Positions 31,786-43,923 of a stretch of DNA of 64,000 nucleotides are shown one piece after another. Positions within the stretch are counted from its first letter, which is position 1. Each line of letters starts with the position of its first letter. A program made the translations under genes and the position numbers. The stretch comes from Ehretia macrophylla (Eukaryota; Streptophyta; Magnoliopsida; Boraginales; Ehretiaceae), in assembly GCA_037974665.1 (NCBI GenBank), contig CM075775.1:67984622-68048621 (forward strand), written 5' to 3'. The notes under the pieces were generated by a model. It made no database searches. It worked only from the letters and a program-made list of their open reading frames with translations, and was not told the DNA's origin.

Positions 31786-32344
31786 GTCATGTTGAGGGCA
31801 CGATTCCTATACGTGTTAATGGTTCACAGTCCCAGCCTAGAGAGATGGCCCATTCAAAAGGCCGAATGGGCTTAACGACAACCCATCCGCTTCAACAACA
31901 CAGCATCCTCGCAAGACGTGATATCGACACGTTGTAAGCCCCTCGGATGTCCCGCAAGTCAGGCTTTCATCTTTTTAACAACTCACGACGTACGATCCGG
32001 AACGGAAAAATAGGGCAAAAGAACAAAAGTGGCCTGAAAAAGATGAAAACATTCGATTTTGGGCTCCCAAATTGGGCAAAGCAAGCAAGATCGCTGCCCC
32101 CGTCGTAGAGCTCTCAGAGAGCTTTGCAACGGTATGCTGTGCGCCGCGTAACTCCTTACGGATCAAAAGTTATGGGCACCGGAGCGACGGAGACCTGGTC
32201 ACAAGCCCTACGCCCTCGGTTTACCGGCCCGGCCTCTACGTGAAGCGAGGTTGTCTTGCCCAATGTTCCGTGGGATTCGGTAATAGAGATTTGGTGGATA
32301 AAGTATCTTGGCAACCCTTACCTGGGCAAAAAAAATTGAAAAGG

Positions 32345-32462
32345 TGGTGCAACACTAGGACTTCCCAAGGGGTCACCCATCCTAGTACTACTCTCGCCCA
32401 AGCACGCTTAACTTCAGAGTTCTAATGGGATCTGGTGCATTAGTGCTGGTATGATCGCTCCC
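32345..32462 (-). rRNA. 5S rRNA gene, unit 24
   Basis: 118 nt with about seven differences, sharing CACTAGG, TTCAGAG and GCTCCC (+ strand) with unit 18. Box A is unchanged. Confidence 0.85.
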
Positions 32463-33018
32463 GTCATGTTGAGGGCACAAGTCCTATATGTGTTAACGGG
32501 TGACAATGCCAGCCTAGAGAGATGGCTATTCAAAAGGCCCAATGGGCTTAACGACAACCCATCCGCTTCGACAATGAAGCATCCTCGCAAGACGTGATAT
32601 CGACACGTTGTAGGGCCCTCTGTTGTCCCGCGAGTCAGGTTGTCGTCCTTTTAACAGCTCACGACATACGATCCGGGACGAAAAAATAGAGCAAAAGAAC
32701 AAAAGTAGCCTAAAACTGATGAAATCGTTCGATTTTGGGCTCCAAAAAGGGCACAGTGGGCAAGTTAGTTGCCCCCGTTGTAGAGCTCTCAGAGATCTTT
32801 GCAACGTTATGCTGTGCGCCGCGTAACTCATTACGGATCAAAAGTTATGGGCACCGGATCGACGAAGACCTGGTCACAAACCCTACGACCTTGGTTCGCG
32901 GGCCCGGCCTCTACGTGAATCGAAGCTGTCATGTCCAATGTTCCGTGGGATTCGGTAATAGAGATTTGGTGGATAAAGTTAATTGGCAACCATAACCGGG
33001 TCAAAAAAAATTGAAAAC

Positions 33019-33136
33019 GGGTGCAACACGAGGACTTCCCAGGGGGTCACATATCCTGGTACTACTCTCGCCCAAGCACACTTAACTTCGTAGTTCTGAT
33101 GGGATCTGGTGTATTACTGCAGGTATGATCGCTCCC
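33019..33136 (-). rRNA. 5S rRNA gene, unit 25 (diverged)
   Basis: 118 nt with about ten differences, including GTCACATATCCTGG in Box C and CACACTT in Box A (+ strand). The start reads GGGAGC on the gene strand. Probably silent. Confidence 0.79.
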
Positions 33137-33695
33137 GTCATGTTGAGGGCACAATTCCTATATGTTTTAACGGTTCAGAGTACCAGCCTAGAGAGATGGC
33201 CCATTCAAAAGGCCCAATAGGCTTAACGACAACCCATCCGCTTCAACAACGCAACATCCTCGCAAGACGTGATATCGACACGTTGTAAGGCCCTCTAATG
33301 TACAGCGAGTCAGGTTGTCGTTCTTTTAACAGCGCACGATGTACGATCTGGGAGGCAAAAACAGGGAAAAAGAAGAAAAATGTTCTGAAACTGATGAAAA
33401 TGTTCAATTTTAGGATCCAAAAAGGGGCACAGCGAGCAATCTCACTGCCCCTGTCGTAGAGCTCTCAGAGATCTTTGCAACGGTATGCTGTGCACCGCGT
33501 AACTCCTTACGGATCAAAAGTTATTGGCACCGGAGCGACGGAGACCTGGTCAAAAACCCTACGCCCTCGGATTGCAGGCCAGGCCTCTACGTGAAGCGAA
33601 GTTGTCTTGGCCAATGTTCCGTGGGATTCGGTAATAGAGATTTCATGGATAAAGTATCTTGGCAACCCTAACCAGGGCAAAAAAAATTGAAAAAG

Positions 33696-33813
33696 GGGTG
33701 CAACACGAGGACTTCTCAAGGGGTCACCCATCCTAGTACTACTCTCGCCCAAGCACGCTTAACTTCGGAGTTCTGATGGGATTCGGTGCATTAGTGCTGG
33801 TATGATCGCACCC
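33696..33813 (-). rRNA. 5S rRNA gene, unit 26
   Basis: 118 nt with three differences (CTCAAGGGG in Box C, GATTCGG on the + strand). Its flanks (GTTGAGGCCATAAT upstream, GATTTCATGG downstream) are close to those of unit 36, 6741 bp away. Confidence 0.88.
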
Positions 33814-34368
33814 GTCATGTTGAGGCCATAATACTTATATGTGTTAAAGGTTCACAGTTCCAGCCGAGAGAGGTGGCCCATTGAAAAGGCCCAATGGGCT
33901 TAATGATAACCCATCCGCTTCAACAACGCAGCATCCTCGCAAGACGTGATATCGACACGTTGTAGGGCCCTCTGATGTCCCATGAGTTAGGTTGTCATCC
34001 TTTCAACATCTCACGACGTACGATCTGGGACGAAAAAATAGAGCAAATGAAGAAGAGTGGCCTAAAACTAATGAAAACGTTCGATTTTGGGCACCAAAAA
34101 GGGGCACAGCAAGCTCGCTGCCCCCGTCGTAGAGCTCTCAAAGAGCTTTGCAACGTTATGCTGTGCGCTGCGTAACACCTTACGGATCAAAAGTTATGGG
34201 CACTGGAGCGATAGAGACCTGGTCACGAACCCTACGCCCTCAGTTTGAGGGCCCGACCTCCACGTGCAGCGAAATTGTCTTGCCCAATGTTCCGTGGGAT
34301 TCGGTAATAGAGATTTGATGGATAAAGTATCTTGGCAACCCTAACCAGGGCAAAAAAAATTTAAACGG

Positions 34369-34486
34369 GGGTGCAACACGAGGACTTCCTATGGGGTCAC
34401 CCATCCTAGCACTACTCTCGCCCAAGCACACTTAACTTCGGAGTTCTGATGGGATCCGGTGCATTAGTGCTGGTATGATCTCACCC
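34369..34486 (-). rRNA. 5S rRNA gene, unit 27 (paired with unit 38)
   Basis: 118 nt with about six differences. CCTATGGGGTC, CTAGCAC and ATCTCACCC (+ strand) are shared with unit 38; unit 35 shares the first. Box A carries CACACTT. Confidence 0.85.
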
Positions 34487-35044
34487 ATCATGTTGAGGGC
34501 ACAATTCCTATATGTGTTAACGGTTCACAGTGCTAGCCTATAGAGATGGCCAATTCAAAAGGCCCAATGCGCTTAACGACAACCCATCCGCTTCAACAAC
34601 GTAGCATCCTCGCAAGACGTGATGTCAACACGTTGTAGGGCCCTTTAATATCCTGCGAGTCAGGTTGTCGTCCTTTTAACAGCTCACGACGTACGATCCG
34701 TGATGAAAAAACAGAGCAAAAAAAGAAAAGTGGCCTGAAACTGATGAAAATGTTCTATTTTGGGCTCCAAAAAGGGCACAGCGAGCAAGCTGGCTGACCA
34801 TGTCGTAGAGCTCTAAGAGAGCTTTGCAACGGTATGCTGTGCGCCGCGTAACTCCTTACAGATCAAAAGTTATGGGCACCGGCGCGACGGAGACCTGGTC
34901 AAGAACCCTACGCCCTCGGTTTGCGGGCCCGGCCTCTACGTGAAGCGAAGTTGTCTTGCCCAATGTTCCGTGGGATTCGTTAATAGAGATTTGGTGCTTA
35001 AAGTATCTTGGCAACCCTAACCAGGGAAAAAAAAAATGAAAAGG

Positions 35045-35162
35045 GGGTGCAACACGAGGACTTCCCAAGGGGTCACCCATCTTAGTACTACTCTTGCCCA
35101 AGCATGCTTAGCTTCGGAGTTCTGATGGGATTCGGTGCATTAGTGCTGGAATGATCGCACCC
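35045..35162 (-). rRNA. 5S rRNA gene, unit 28 (paired with unit 39)
   Basis: 118 nt with about seven differences, including GCATGCTTAGC in Box A (+ strand), which unit 39 shares. The spacer downstream also shares GGTGCTTAAAG with unit 39. Confidence 0.84.
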
Positions 35163-35721
35163 GTCATGTTGAGGGCACAATTCCTATATGTGTTAACGGT
35201 TCATAGTGTCAGCCTAGAGAGATGGCCCATTCAAAAGGCCCAATGGGCTTAACGACAACCCATCCGCTTCAACAACGCAGCATCCTCGCAAGACATGATA
35301 TCGACACGTTGTAGGGCTATCTGATATCCCGCGAGTCAGGTTGTCGTCCTTTTAACAGCTCACGATGTACGATCCGGGACAAAAAAATAGGGAAAAAGAA
35401 GAAAAGTGGCCTGAAACAGATGAAAACGTTGCATTTTGGGATCCCAAAATGGGCACAGCGAGCAAGCTCGCTGCCCCCGTAGTAGAGCTCTCAAAGAGCT
35501 TTGCAACGGTATGCTGTGCGCCGCATAACTCCTTACGGATCAAAAGTTATGGTCATCGGAGTGACGGAGACCAGGTCACAAACCCTACAACCTCGGTTTG
35601 CTGGCCCGGCCTCTACGTGAAGCGAAGTTGTCTTGCCCAATGTTCCGTGGGATTCGGTAATAGAGATTTGGTGGATAAAGTATCTTGGCAACCCTAACCA
35701 GGGCAAAAAAAATTGAAAAGG

Positions 35722-35839
35722 GGGTGCAACACGAGGACTTCCCAGGGGGTCACCCATCCTAGTACTACTCTCGCCCAAGCACGCTTAACTACGGAGTTCT
35801 GATGGGATCCGGTGCATTAGTGCTAGTATGAGCGCACCT
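35722..35839 (-). rRNA. 5S rRNA gene, unit 29 (paired with unit 40)
   Basis: 118 nt with about four or five differences: AACTACGG at the Box A edge (shared with unit 40), GCTAGTATGAGC, and C-to-T at the first nucleotide (+ strand GCACCT). Confidence 0.86.
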
Positions 35840-36397
35840 GTCATGTTGAGAGCACAATTCCTATATGGGTTAACGATTCACAGTGCCAGCCTAGAGATAT
35901 GGCCCATTCAAAAGGCCCAATGGGCTTAACGACATCCCATCCGCTTCAACAACGCAACATCCTCGTAAGACATGGTATCGACACCTTGTAACGCCCTCTG
36001 ATGTCCCGCGAGTCAGGTTGTCGTCCTTTTAACAGCTCACGACGTACGATCCGGGATGGAAAAATAGAGCAAAAGAACAAAAGTGGCCTAAAACTGATGA
36101 AAACGTTCAATTTTGGGCTCCAAAAATGGCATAGCAAGCAAGCTAGCTGCCTCCTTCGTAGAGCTCTCAGAGAGCTTTGCAATGGTATGCTGTGCGCCAC
36201 GTAACTCCTTACGGATCAAAAGTTATGGGTACCGGAGCGACGGAGACCTGGTCACCAACCCTACGCCCTCGGTTTGCGGGCCCAGCCTCTACGTGAAGCG
36301 AAGTTGTGTTGCCCAATGTTCCGTGGGATTCGGTAATAGAGAATTGGTGGATACAGTATCCTGGCAACCCTAACCCGGGCAAAAAAAATTGAAAATG

Positions 36398-36515
36398 GGG
36401 TGCAACCCGAGGACTTCCCAAGGGGTCACCCATCCTAGTACTACACTCTCCCAAGCATGTTTTACTTAGGAGTTCGGATGGGATCCGGTGCATTAGTGCT
36501 GGTATGATCGCACCC
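36398..36515 (-). rRNA. 5S rRNA gene, unit 30 (paired with unit 41)
   Basis: 118 nt with about ten differences. CAACCCGAGG and TTCGGATGG (+ strand) are shared with unit 41, but ACTACACTCTCCC and GCATGTTTTACTTAGG damage the intermediate element and Box A here only. Probably silent. Confidence 0.8.
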
Positions 36516-37075
36516 GTCATGTTGAGGGCACAATTCCTATATGCATTAACGGTTCACAATGCCAGCCTAGAGAGATGGCCCATTCAAAAGGCCCACTCTA
36601 CTTAACGAAAACCCATCCACTTCAACAACACAGCATCCTCGTAAGACGTGATATCGACACGTTGTAGGGCCCTCTGATGTCCTGCGAGTCAGGTTGTTGT
36701 CCTCTTAACAGCTCACGACGTATGATACGGGACAGAAAAACTGAGTAAAAGAAGAAAAGTGGCTTGACACTGATGAAAATGTTCGATTTTGGGCTCCAAA
36801 AAAAGGCACAGCGAGTAAGCTGGCTGCCCCCGTGGTAGAGCTCTCAGAGAGCTTTGCAACGGTATGCTGTGCGCCGCGTAACTAATTACGGATCAAAAGT
36901 TATGGGCACTGGAGCGACGGAGACCTGGTCACAAACCCTATGCCCTCGGTTTGCGGGCCCGGCTACTATGTGAAGCGAAGTTTTCTTGCCCAATGTTCCG
37001 TGGGATTCGGTAATAGAGATTTGGTGGATAAAGTATCTTGGCAACCCGAACCAGGGCAAAAAAAAATTGAAAAGC

Positions 37076-37193
37076 CGGTGCAACACGAGGACTTCTCAGG
37101 GGCTCACCCATCCTAGTACTACTATCGCCAAAGCACACTTAACTTCGGAGTTCTGATGGGATCCGGTGCATTAGTGCTGGTATGATCGCACCC
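37076..37193 (-). rRNA. 5S rRNA gene, unit 31 (paired with unit 42)
   Basis: 118 nt with about six differences. CGGTGCAAC and CTCAGGGGCTCACC (+ strand) are shared with unit 42. Box A carries CCAAAGCACAC. Confidence 0.84.
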
Positions 37194-37733
37194 GTCATGT
37201 TGACAACACAATTCCTATATGTGTTAACGATTCACAATGCCAGCCTAGAGAGATGGCCCATTCAAAAGGCCCAATGGGCTTCATGCCAACCCATCCACTT
37301 CAACAACGCAGCATCCTCGCAAGACGTGATATCGACACATTGTAGGGCCCTCTGATGTACCGCGGGTCAGGTTGTCGCCCTTTTAACAGCTCACAACGTA
37401 CGATCCGGGACAGAAAAACAAGGCAAAAGAAGAAAAGTGTCCTGAAACTGAAGAAAACGTTCGATCTTGGGCTCCAAAAATGGGCAAAGCGAGCAAGCTA
37501 GCTGCCCCCGTCGTAGAGCTCCCAGAGAGATTTGCAACGGTATGCTGTGCGCCGCGTAACTCCTTACAGATCAAAAGTTATGGGCACCGGAGCGACGGAG
37601 ACCTGGTCAAAAACCCTACGCCCTCTACGTGAAACGAAGTTGTCTTGCCCAATGTTCCGAGGTATTCGGTAATAGAGATTTGGTGGATAAAGTATCTTGG
37701 CAACCCTAACCAACGCAAAAAAAATTGAAAAGG

Positions 37734-37851
37734 GGGTGCAACACGAGGACTTCCCAGGGGGTCACCAATCCTAGTACTACTCTTGCCCAAGCACGCTTAA
37801 CTTCGGAGTTCTGATGGGATCCGGTGCATTAGTGCTGGTATGATCACACCC
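37734..37851 (-). rRNA. 5S rRNA gene, unit 32 (paired with unit 43)
   Basis: 118 nt with three differences (CACCAATCC in Box C, CTCTTGCCC, ATCACACCC on the + strand). Well preserved. Its downstream spacer has lost about 19 bp between two CCTC copies. Confidence 0.89.
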
Positions 37852-38409
37852 GTCATGTTGAGGGCACAACTCCTATATGTGTTAATGATTCACAGTGCCA
37901 ACCTAGAGAGATGGCCCATTCAAAAGGCCCAATGGGCTTATTGACAACCCATCCGCTCCAACAACGCAGCATCCTCGCAAGACGTGATATCGACACGTTG
38001 TAGGGCCCTCTGATGTCCCGCGAGTCAGGTTGTTGTCCTTTTAACAGCTCACGACGTACAATCTATGACGAAGAAAAAGAGCAAAAGAACAAAAGTGGCC
38101 TGAAACGGATAAAAACGTTCAATTTTGGGCTTCAAAAAGGGCACAACGAGCAAGCTAGCTGCCCCTGTTGTAGGGCTCTCAGAGGGCTTTGCAACGGTAT
38201 GCTGTGCGCCGCGTAACACCTTATGGATCAAAAGTTATGGGCACCGGAGTGACGGAGACCTGGTCACAAACCCTACGCCCTCGGTTTGCGGGCCCGGCCT
38301 CTACGTGAAGCGAAGTTGTCTTGCCCAATGTTCCATGGGATTTGGTAATAGAGATTTCGTGGATAAAGTATCTTGGAAACCCTAGCTAGGGCAAAAAAAA
38401 TTGAAAAGG

Positions 38410-38527
38410 GGGTGCAACACGAGGACTTACCAATGGGTCACCCATCCTAGTACTACTCTCGCACAAGCACGCTTAACTTTGGAGTTCTGATGGGATCCGG
38501 TGCACTAGTGCTGGTATGATCGCACCC
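38410..38527 (-). rRNA. 5S rRNA gene, unit 33 (paired with unit 44)
   Basis: 118 nt with about six differences. ATGGGTCAC-type Box C change and GCACTAGTGC near the 5' end (+ strand) are shared in part with unit 44, as is GGAAACCCTAGC in the spacer. Confidence 0.85.
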
Positions 38528-39085
38528 GTCATGTTGAGGGCACAATTCCTATATGTGTTAACGGTTCACAGTCCCAGCCTAGGGAGATGGCCCATTCAAA
38601 AGGCCCAATGGGCTTAACGACAACCCATCCACTCCAATAACGCAGCATCCTCGCAAGACGTGATATCGACACATTGTAGGGCCCTCTGATGTCCCGCGAG
38701 TCAGGTTGTCGTCCTTTTAATAGCTCACGACATACGATCCGGGACAAAAAAATAGAGCAAAAGAACAAAAGTGGCTAAAAACTGATGAAAACGTTCGATT
38801 TTGTTCTCCAAAATGGGGTACAGTGAGCAAGCTAGTTGCCCCTGTCGTAGAGCTCTCAGAGAGCTTTGCAACGGTATGTTGTACGCCGCGTAACTCCTTA
38901 CGGATCAAAATTATGGGCACCGGAGCGACGGAGACATGGTCACAAACCCTACGCCCTCGATTTGCGGGCCCAGCCTCTATGTGAAGCGAAGTTGTTTTAC
39001 CCAATGTTCCGTGGGATTCAGTAATAGAGATTTGGTGGATAAAGTATCTTGGCAACCCTAAATAGGGCAAAAAAAACTGAAAAGC

Positions 39086-39203
39086 GGGTGCAACACGAGG
39101 ACTTCCCAGGGGGTCACCCATCCTAGTACTACTCTCGCCTAAGCATGCTTAACTTCGGAGTTCTGATGGGATCTGGTGCATTAGTGCTGGTATGATTGCA
39201 CCC
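39086..39203 (-). rRNA. 5S rRNA gene, unit 34
   Basis: 118 nt with four differences, all transitions (CGCCTAAGCATGC in Box A, GATCTGG, GATTGCACCC on the + strand). Confidence 0.87.
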
Positions 39204-39760
39204 ATCATGTTGAGGGCACAATTCCTATATGTGTTAACGGTTCACAGTGCCAGCCTAGAGATATGGCCCATTCAAAAGGCCCAATGGGCTTAACGACAAC
39301 CCATCTGCTTCAACAACGCAGCATCCTCGCAAGACGTGATGTCGACACATTGTAGGGCCCTCTGATGTCCTCCGAGTCAGGTTGTCATCCTTTTAACAGC
39401 TCACGACGTACGATCTGGGATGGAAAAAATAGAGCAAAAGAAGAAAAGTGGCCTGAAACTGATGAAAATATTCGATTTTGGGCTCCAAAAAGGGGCACAA
39501 CTAGCTCTCTGCCCCCGTCGTAGAGCTCTCAAAGAGCTTTGCAACAGTATGCTATGCGATGCGTAACTCCTTACGGATCAAAAGTTATGGGCACTGGAGC
39601 GACAGAGACCTGGTCACAAACCCTACGCCCTCGGTTTGCCGTCCCGGCCTCCACGTGAAGCAAAATTGTCTTGCCCAATGTTCCGTGGGATTCGGTAATA
39701 GAGATTTGATGGATAAAGTATCTTGGCAACCCTAACCAGGGCAAAAAAAATTGAAAACGG

Positions 39761-39878
39761 GGGTGCAACACGAGGACTTCCTATGGGGTCAACCATCCTA
39801 GTACTACTCTCGCCCAAGCACGCTTAACTTCGTAGTTCTGATGGGATCCAGTGCATTAGTGCTGGTATGATCGCACCC
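39761..39878 (-). rRNA. 5S rRNA gene, unit 35
   Basis: 118 nt with about six differences. CCTATGGGGTC resembles units 27 and 38, with an additional CAACCATCC change in Box C and TTCGTAG (+ strand). Confidence 0.85.
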
Positions 39879-40436
39879 ATCATGTTGAGGGCACAATTCC
39901 TATATGTGTTAACGGTTCACAGTGCCAGCCTAGAGAGATGGCCCATTCAAAAGGCCCAATGGGCTTAACGACAACCCATCCGCTTCAACAACGCAGCATC
40001 CTCGAAAGACGTGATGTCGACACGTTGTAGGGCCCTCTGTTAACCCGCGAGTCAGGTTGTCGTCCTTTTAACAGCTCAGGACGTACAATCCGGGATGAAA
40101 AAATAGAGCAAATGAAGAAAAGTGGCCTGAAACTGATGAAAACGTTCGATTTTAGGCTCCAAAAAGGGCACAGTGAGCAAGCTAGTTGCCCCCGCAGTAG
40201 AGCTCTTAGAGATCTTTGCAATGGTATGCTGCGCGCCGCGTAACTCCTTACAGATCAAAAGTTAGTGGCACCGGAGCGACGGAGACCTGGTCACAAACCC
40301 TACGCCCTCGGATTGCGGGCCCGACCTCTACGTGAAGCGAAGTTGTCTTGGCCAATGCTCTGTGGGATTCAGTAATAGAGATTTCGTGGATAAAGTATCT
40401 TGGAAACCCTAACCAGGGCAAAAAAAATTGAAAAGG

Positions 40437-40554
40437 GGGTGCAACACGAGGACTTGCCTGGGGGTCACCCATCCTAGTACTACTCTCGCCCAAGCACGCT
40501 TAACTTCGGAGTACTGATGGGATCCGGTGCATTAGTGCTGGTATGATCGCACCC
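40437..40554 (-). rRNA. 5S rRNA gene, unit 36
   Basis: 118 nt with three differences (TTGCCTGGGG in Box C, GAGTACTG on the + strand). Flanking spacers resemble those of unit 26. Confidence 0.89.
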
Positions 40555-41113
40555 GTCATGTTGAGGCCATAATTCTTATATGTGTTAACGGTTCACAGTT
40601 CCAGCCTAGAGAGATGTCCTATTCAAAAGGCCAAATGGGCTTACTGACAACCCATCTGCTTCAACAACGTAGCATCCTCGCAAGACGTGGCATCGACACG
40701 TTGTAGGCCCATCTGATGTCCTGCGAGTCAGGTTGTCGTCCTTTTAACAACTCACGACGTACGATCCGGGACGAAAAAATAGAACAAAAGAACAAAAGTG
40801 GCCTGAAACTGATGAAAACGTTCAATTTTGGGCTCCAAAATGGGGCACAGCGAGTAAGCTCACTGCCCCCGTCGTAGAGCTCTTAGAGAGCTTTGCAACG
40901 GTATGCTGTACACCACGTAACTCCTTACGGATCAAAAGTTATGGGCAATGGAACGACGGAGACCTGGTCACAAACCCTACGTCGTCGGTTTGCGGGCCTG
41001 GCCTCTATGTGAAGCGAAGTTATCTTGCCCAATGTTCCGTGGGATTCGGTAATAGAGATTTGATGGATAAAGTATCTTGGCAACCCTAACCAGGGCAAAA
41101 AAAATTGAAAAGC

Positions 41114-41231
41114 GGGTGCAACACGAGGACTTCCCAGGGGGTCACCCATCCTAGTACGACTCTCGCCCAAGCACGATTAACTTCGGAGTTCTGATGGGAT
41201 CCGGTGCATTAGTGCTGGTATGATCGCACCC
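41114..41231 (-). rRNA. 5S rRNA gene, unit 37 (near consensus)
   Basis: Only two differences from consensus: TACGACTC beside the intermediate element and CACGATTAAC in Box A (+ strand). The start site and upstream TATA-like element are consensus. Confidence 0.91.
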
Positions 41232-41788
41232 GTCATGTTGAGGGCACAATTCCTATATGTGTTAACGGTTCACAGTGCCAGCCTAGAGAGATGGCCCATT
41301 CAAAAGACCCAATGGGCTTAACGAGAACCCATCGGCTTCAACAACGCAGCATCCTCGCAAGATGTGATATCGACACGTTGTATGGCCCTCTGATGTCCCG
41401 CGAGTCAGGTTGTCATCCTTTTAACAGCTCACGACGTACGATCTGGGATGGAAAAATAGAGCAAAAGAATAAAAGTGGCCTGAAACTGATTAAAACGTTC
41501 GATTTTGGGCTCCAAAAAGGGGCACAGCTAGCTCGCTATCCCCGTCGTAGAGCTCTCAAAGAGCTTTGCAATGGTATGCTGTGCGTTGCGTAACTCCTTA
41601 CGGATCAAAAGTTATGGGCACTGGAGCGATAGAGACCTGGTCACGAACCCTACGCCCTCGCCCAAGCACGCCCGGCCTCCACGTACAGTGAAATTGTCTT
41701 GCCCAATGTTCCGTGGGATTCGGTAATAGAGATTTGATGGATAAAGTATCCTGGCAACCCTAACCAGGGCAAAACAAATTGAAAACGG

Positions 41789-41906
41789 GGGTACAACACG
41801 AGGACTTCCTATGGGGTCACCCATCCTAGCACTACACTCGCCCAAGCACGCTTAACTTCGGCATTCTGATGGGATCAGGTGCATTAGTGCTGGTATGATC
41901 TCACCC
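41789..41906 (-). rRNA. 5S rRNA gene, unit 38 (duplicate of unit 27)
   Basis: 118 nt with about nine differences, several shared with unit 27. The spacer downstream (41654-41668) carries a 15-bp piece of 5S gene sequence, CTCGCCCAAGCACGC, in place of the normal spacer bases. Confidence 0.82.
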
Positions 41907-42451
41907 ATCATGTTGAGGGTACAATTCCTATATGTGTTAACGGTTCACAGTGCCAGCCTAGAGAGATGGCCCATTCAAAAGGCCCAATGGGCTTAACGAC
42001 AACCCATCCGCTTCCACAACGCAGTATCCTCGCAAGACGTGATGTCGACACGTTGTAGGGCCCTCTGATAACCCGCGAGTCAGGTTGTTGTCCTTTTAAC
42101 AGCTCACAACGTATAATCCGGGATGAAAAAACAGAGCAAAAGAAGAAAAGTGGCCTGAAACTGATGAAAACGGTCTATTTTGGGCTCCAAAAATGGCACA
42201 GCGAGCAAGCTGGCTGCCACTGTCGTAGAGCTCTAAGAGAGCTTTACAACGGTATGCTGTACGCCGCGTAACTCCTTACGGATCAAAAGTTATGGGCACC
42301 GGAGCGATGGAGACCTGGTCATGAACCCTACGCCCTCGGTTTGCGTGCCCGACCTCTACGTGAAACGAAGTTGTCTTGCCCAACGTTCCGTGGGATTTGG
42401 TGCTTAAAGTATCTTGGCAACCCTAACCAGGGAAAAAAAAATTGAAAATGG

Positions 42452-42569
42452 GGTTATAAATCGAGGACTTCCAATGGGGTCGCCCATCCTAGTACTACTC
42501 TCGCCCAAGCATGCTTAGCTTCGGAGTTCTGATGAGATTCGGTGCATTAGTGCTGGTATGATTGTACCC
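42452..42569 (-). rRNA. 5S rRNA gene, unit 39 (most diverged full-length copy)
   Basis: About 13 differences in 118 nt. The 3' terminal arm is destroyed (GGTTATAAATCGAGG on the + strand), Box C has CCAATGGGGTCGCCC and the start reads GTACCC. It cannot form a normal terminal stem, so I regard it as a pseudogene in practice. Confidence 0.75.
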
Positions 42570-43128
42570 GTCATGTTGAGGGCACAATTCCTATATGTTT
42601 TAACGGTTCACAGTGCCAGCCTAGAGAGATGGCCCATTCAAAAGGCCCAATGGGCTTAACGACAACCCAACCGATTCAACAACGCAGCATCCTCGCAAGA
42701 CGTGATATCGACACGTTGTAGGGCCATCTGATATCGCGCGAGTCAGGTTGTCGTCCTTTTAACAGCTCACAACGTACGATCCCGGACGAAAAAACAAGGC
42801 AAAAGAAGAAAAGAGGCCTGAAACAGATGGAAACGATCTATTTTGGGATACCAAAACGGGCACAGCGAGCAAGCTTCCTGCCCCTGTCATAGAGCTCTCA
42901 GAGAGCTTTACAACAGTATGCTGTGCGCCGCGTAACTCCTTACGGATCAAAAGTTATAGGCACCGGAGCGACGGAGACCGGGTCACAAACCCTATGCCCT
43001 CGGTTTGCGGGCCGAGCCTTTACGTGAAGCGAAGTTGTCTTGGCCAATGTTCCGTGGGAGTCGGTAATAGAGATTTGGTGGATAAACTATCTTGGCAACC
43101 CTAACCAAGGGAAAAAAAATTGAAAAGG

Positions 43129-43246
43129 GGGTGCAACACGAGGACTTACCAGGGGGTCACCCATCCTAGTACTACTCTCGCCCAAGCACACTTAACTACG
43201 ATGTTCTGATGGGATCCAGTGCATTAGTGCTAATATGATCGCACCC
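43129..43246 (-). rRNA. 5S rRNA gene, unit 40 (duplicate of unit 29)
   Basis: 118 nt with about eight differences, including CACACTTAACTACGATG around Box A and GCTAATATG (+ strand). Confidence 0.82.
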
Positions 43247-43805
43247 GTCATGTTGAGGGCACAATTCCTATATGTGTTAACAATTCACAGTGCCAGCCTA
43301 GAGAGATGGCCCATTCAAAAGGCCCAATGGGCTTAACGACAACCCATCCGCTTCAACAACGCAGCTTCCTCGCAAGACGTATTATCGACACGTTGTAGGG
43401 CCCTCTGATGTACCGTGAGTCAGGTTGTCGTCCTTTTAACAACTGACGACGTACGATCCGGGATGAAAAAATAGAGCAAAAGAACAAAAGTGGCCTGAAA
43501 CTGGTGAAAACGTTCAATTTTGGGCTCCAAAAATGGGCACAGCGAGCAAGCTCGCAGTCCCCGTCGTAGAGCTCTCAGAGAGCTTTGCAACGGTATATTG
43601 TGCACCGCGTAACTCCTTACAGATCAAAAGTTATGGGCACTGGAGTGACGGAGACCTGGTCTCAAACCCTACGCCCTCGGTTTGCGGGCACGACCTCTAC
43701 GTGAAGCGAAGTTGTCTTGCCCAATGTTCCGTGGGATTCGGTAATAGAGATATGGTGGATACAGTATCTTGGCAACCCTAACCAGGGCAAAAAAAATTGA
43801 AAAGG

Positions 43806-43923
43806 GGGTGCAACCCGAGGACTTCCCAAGGGGTCACCCATCCTAGTACTACTCTCGCCCAAGCACGTTTAACTTCGGAGTTCGGATGGGATCCGGTGCA
43901 TTAGTGCTGGTATGATCGCACCC
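43806..43923 (-). rRNA. 5S rRNA gene, unit 41 (duplicate of unit 30)
   Basis: 118 nt with four differences (CAACCCGAGG, AAGGGG, CACGTTTAAC, TTCGGATGG on the + strand). It is much better preserved than its partner, unit 30. Confidence 0.88.
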
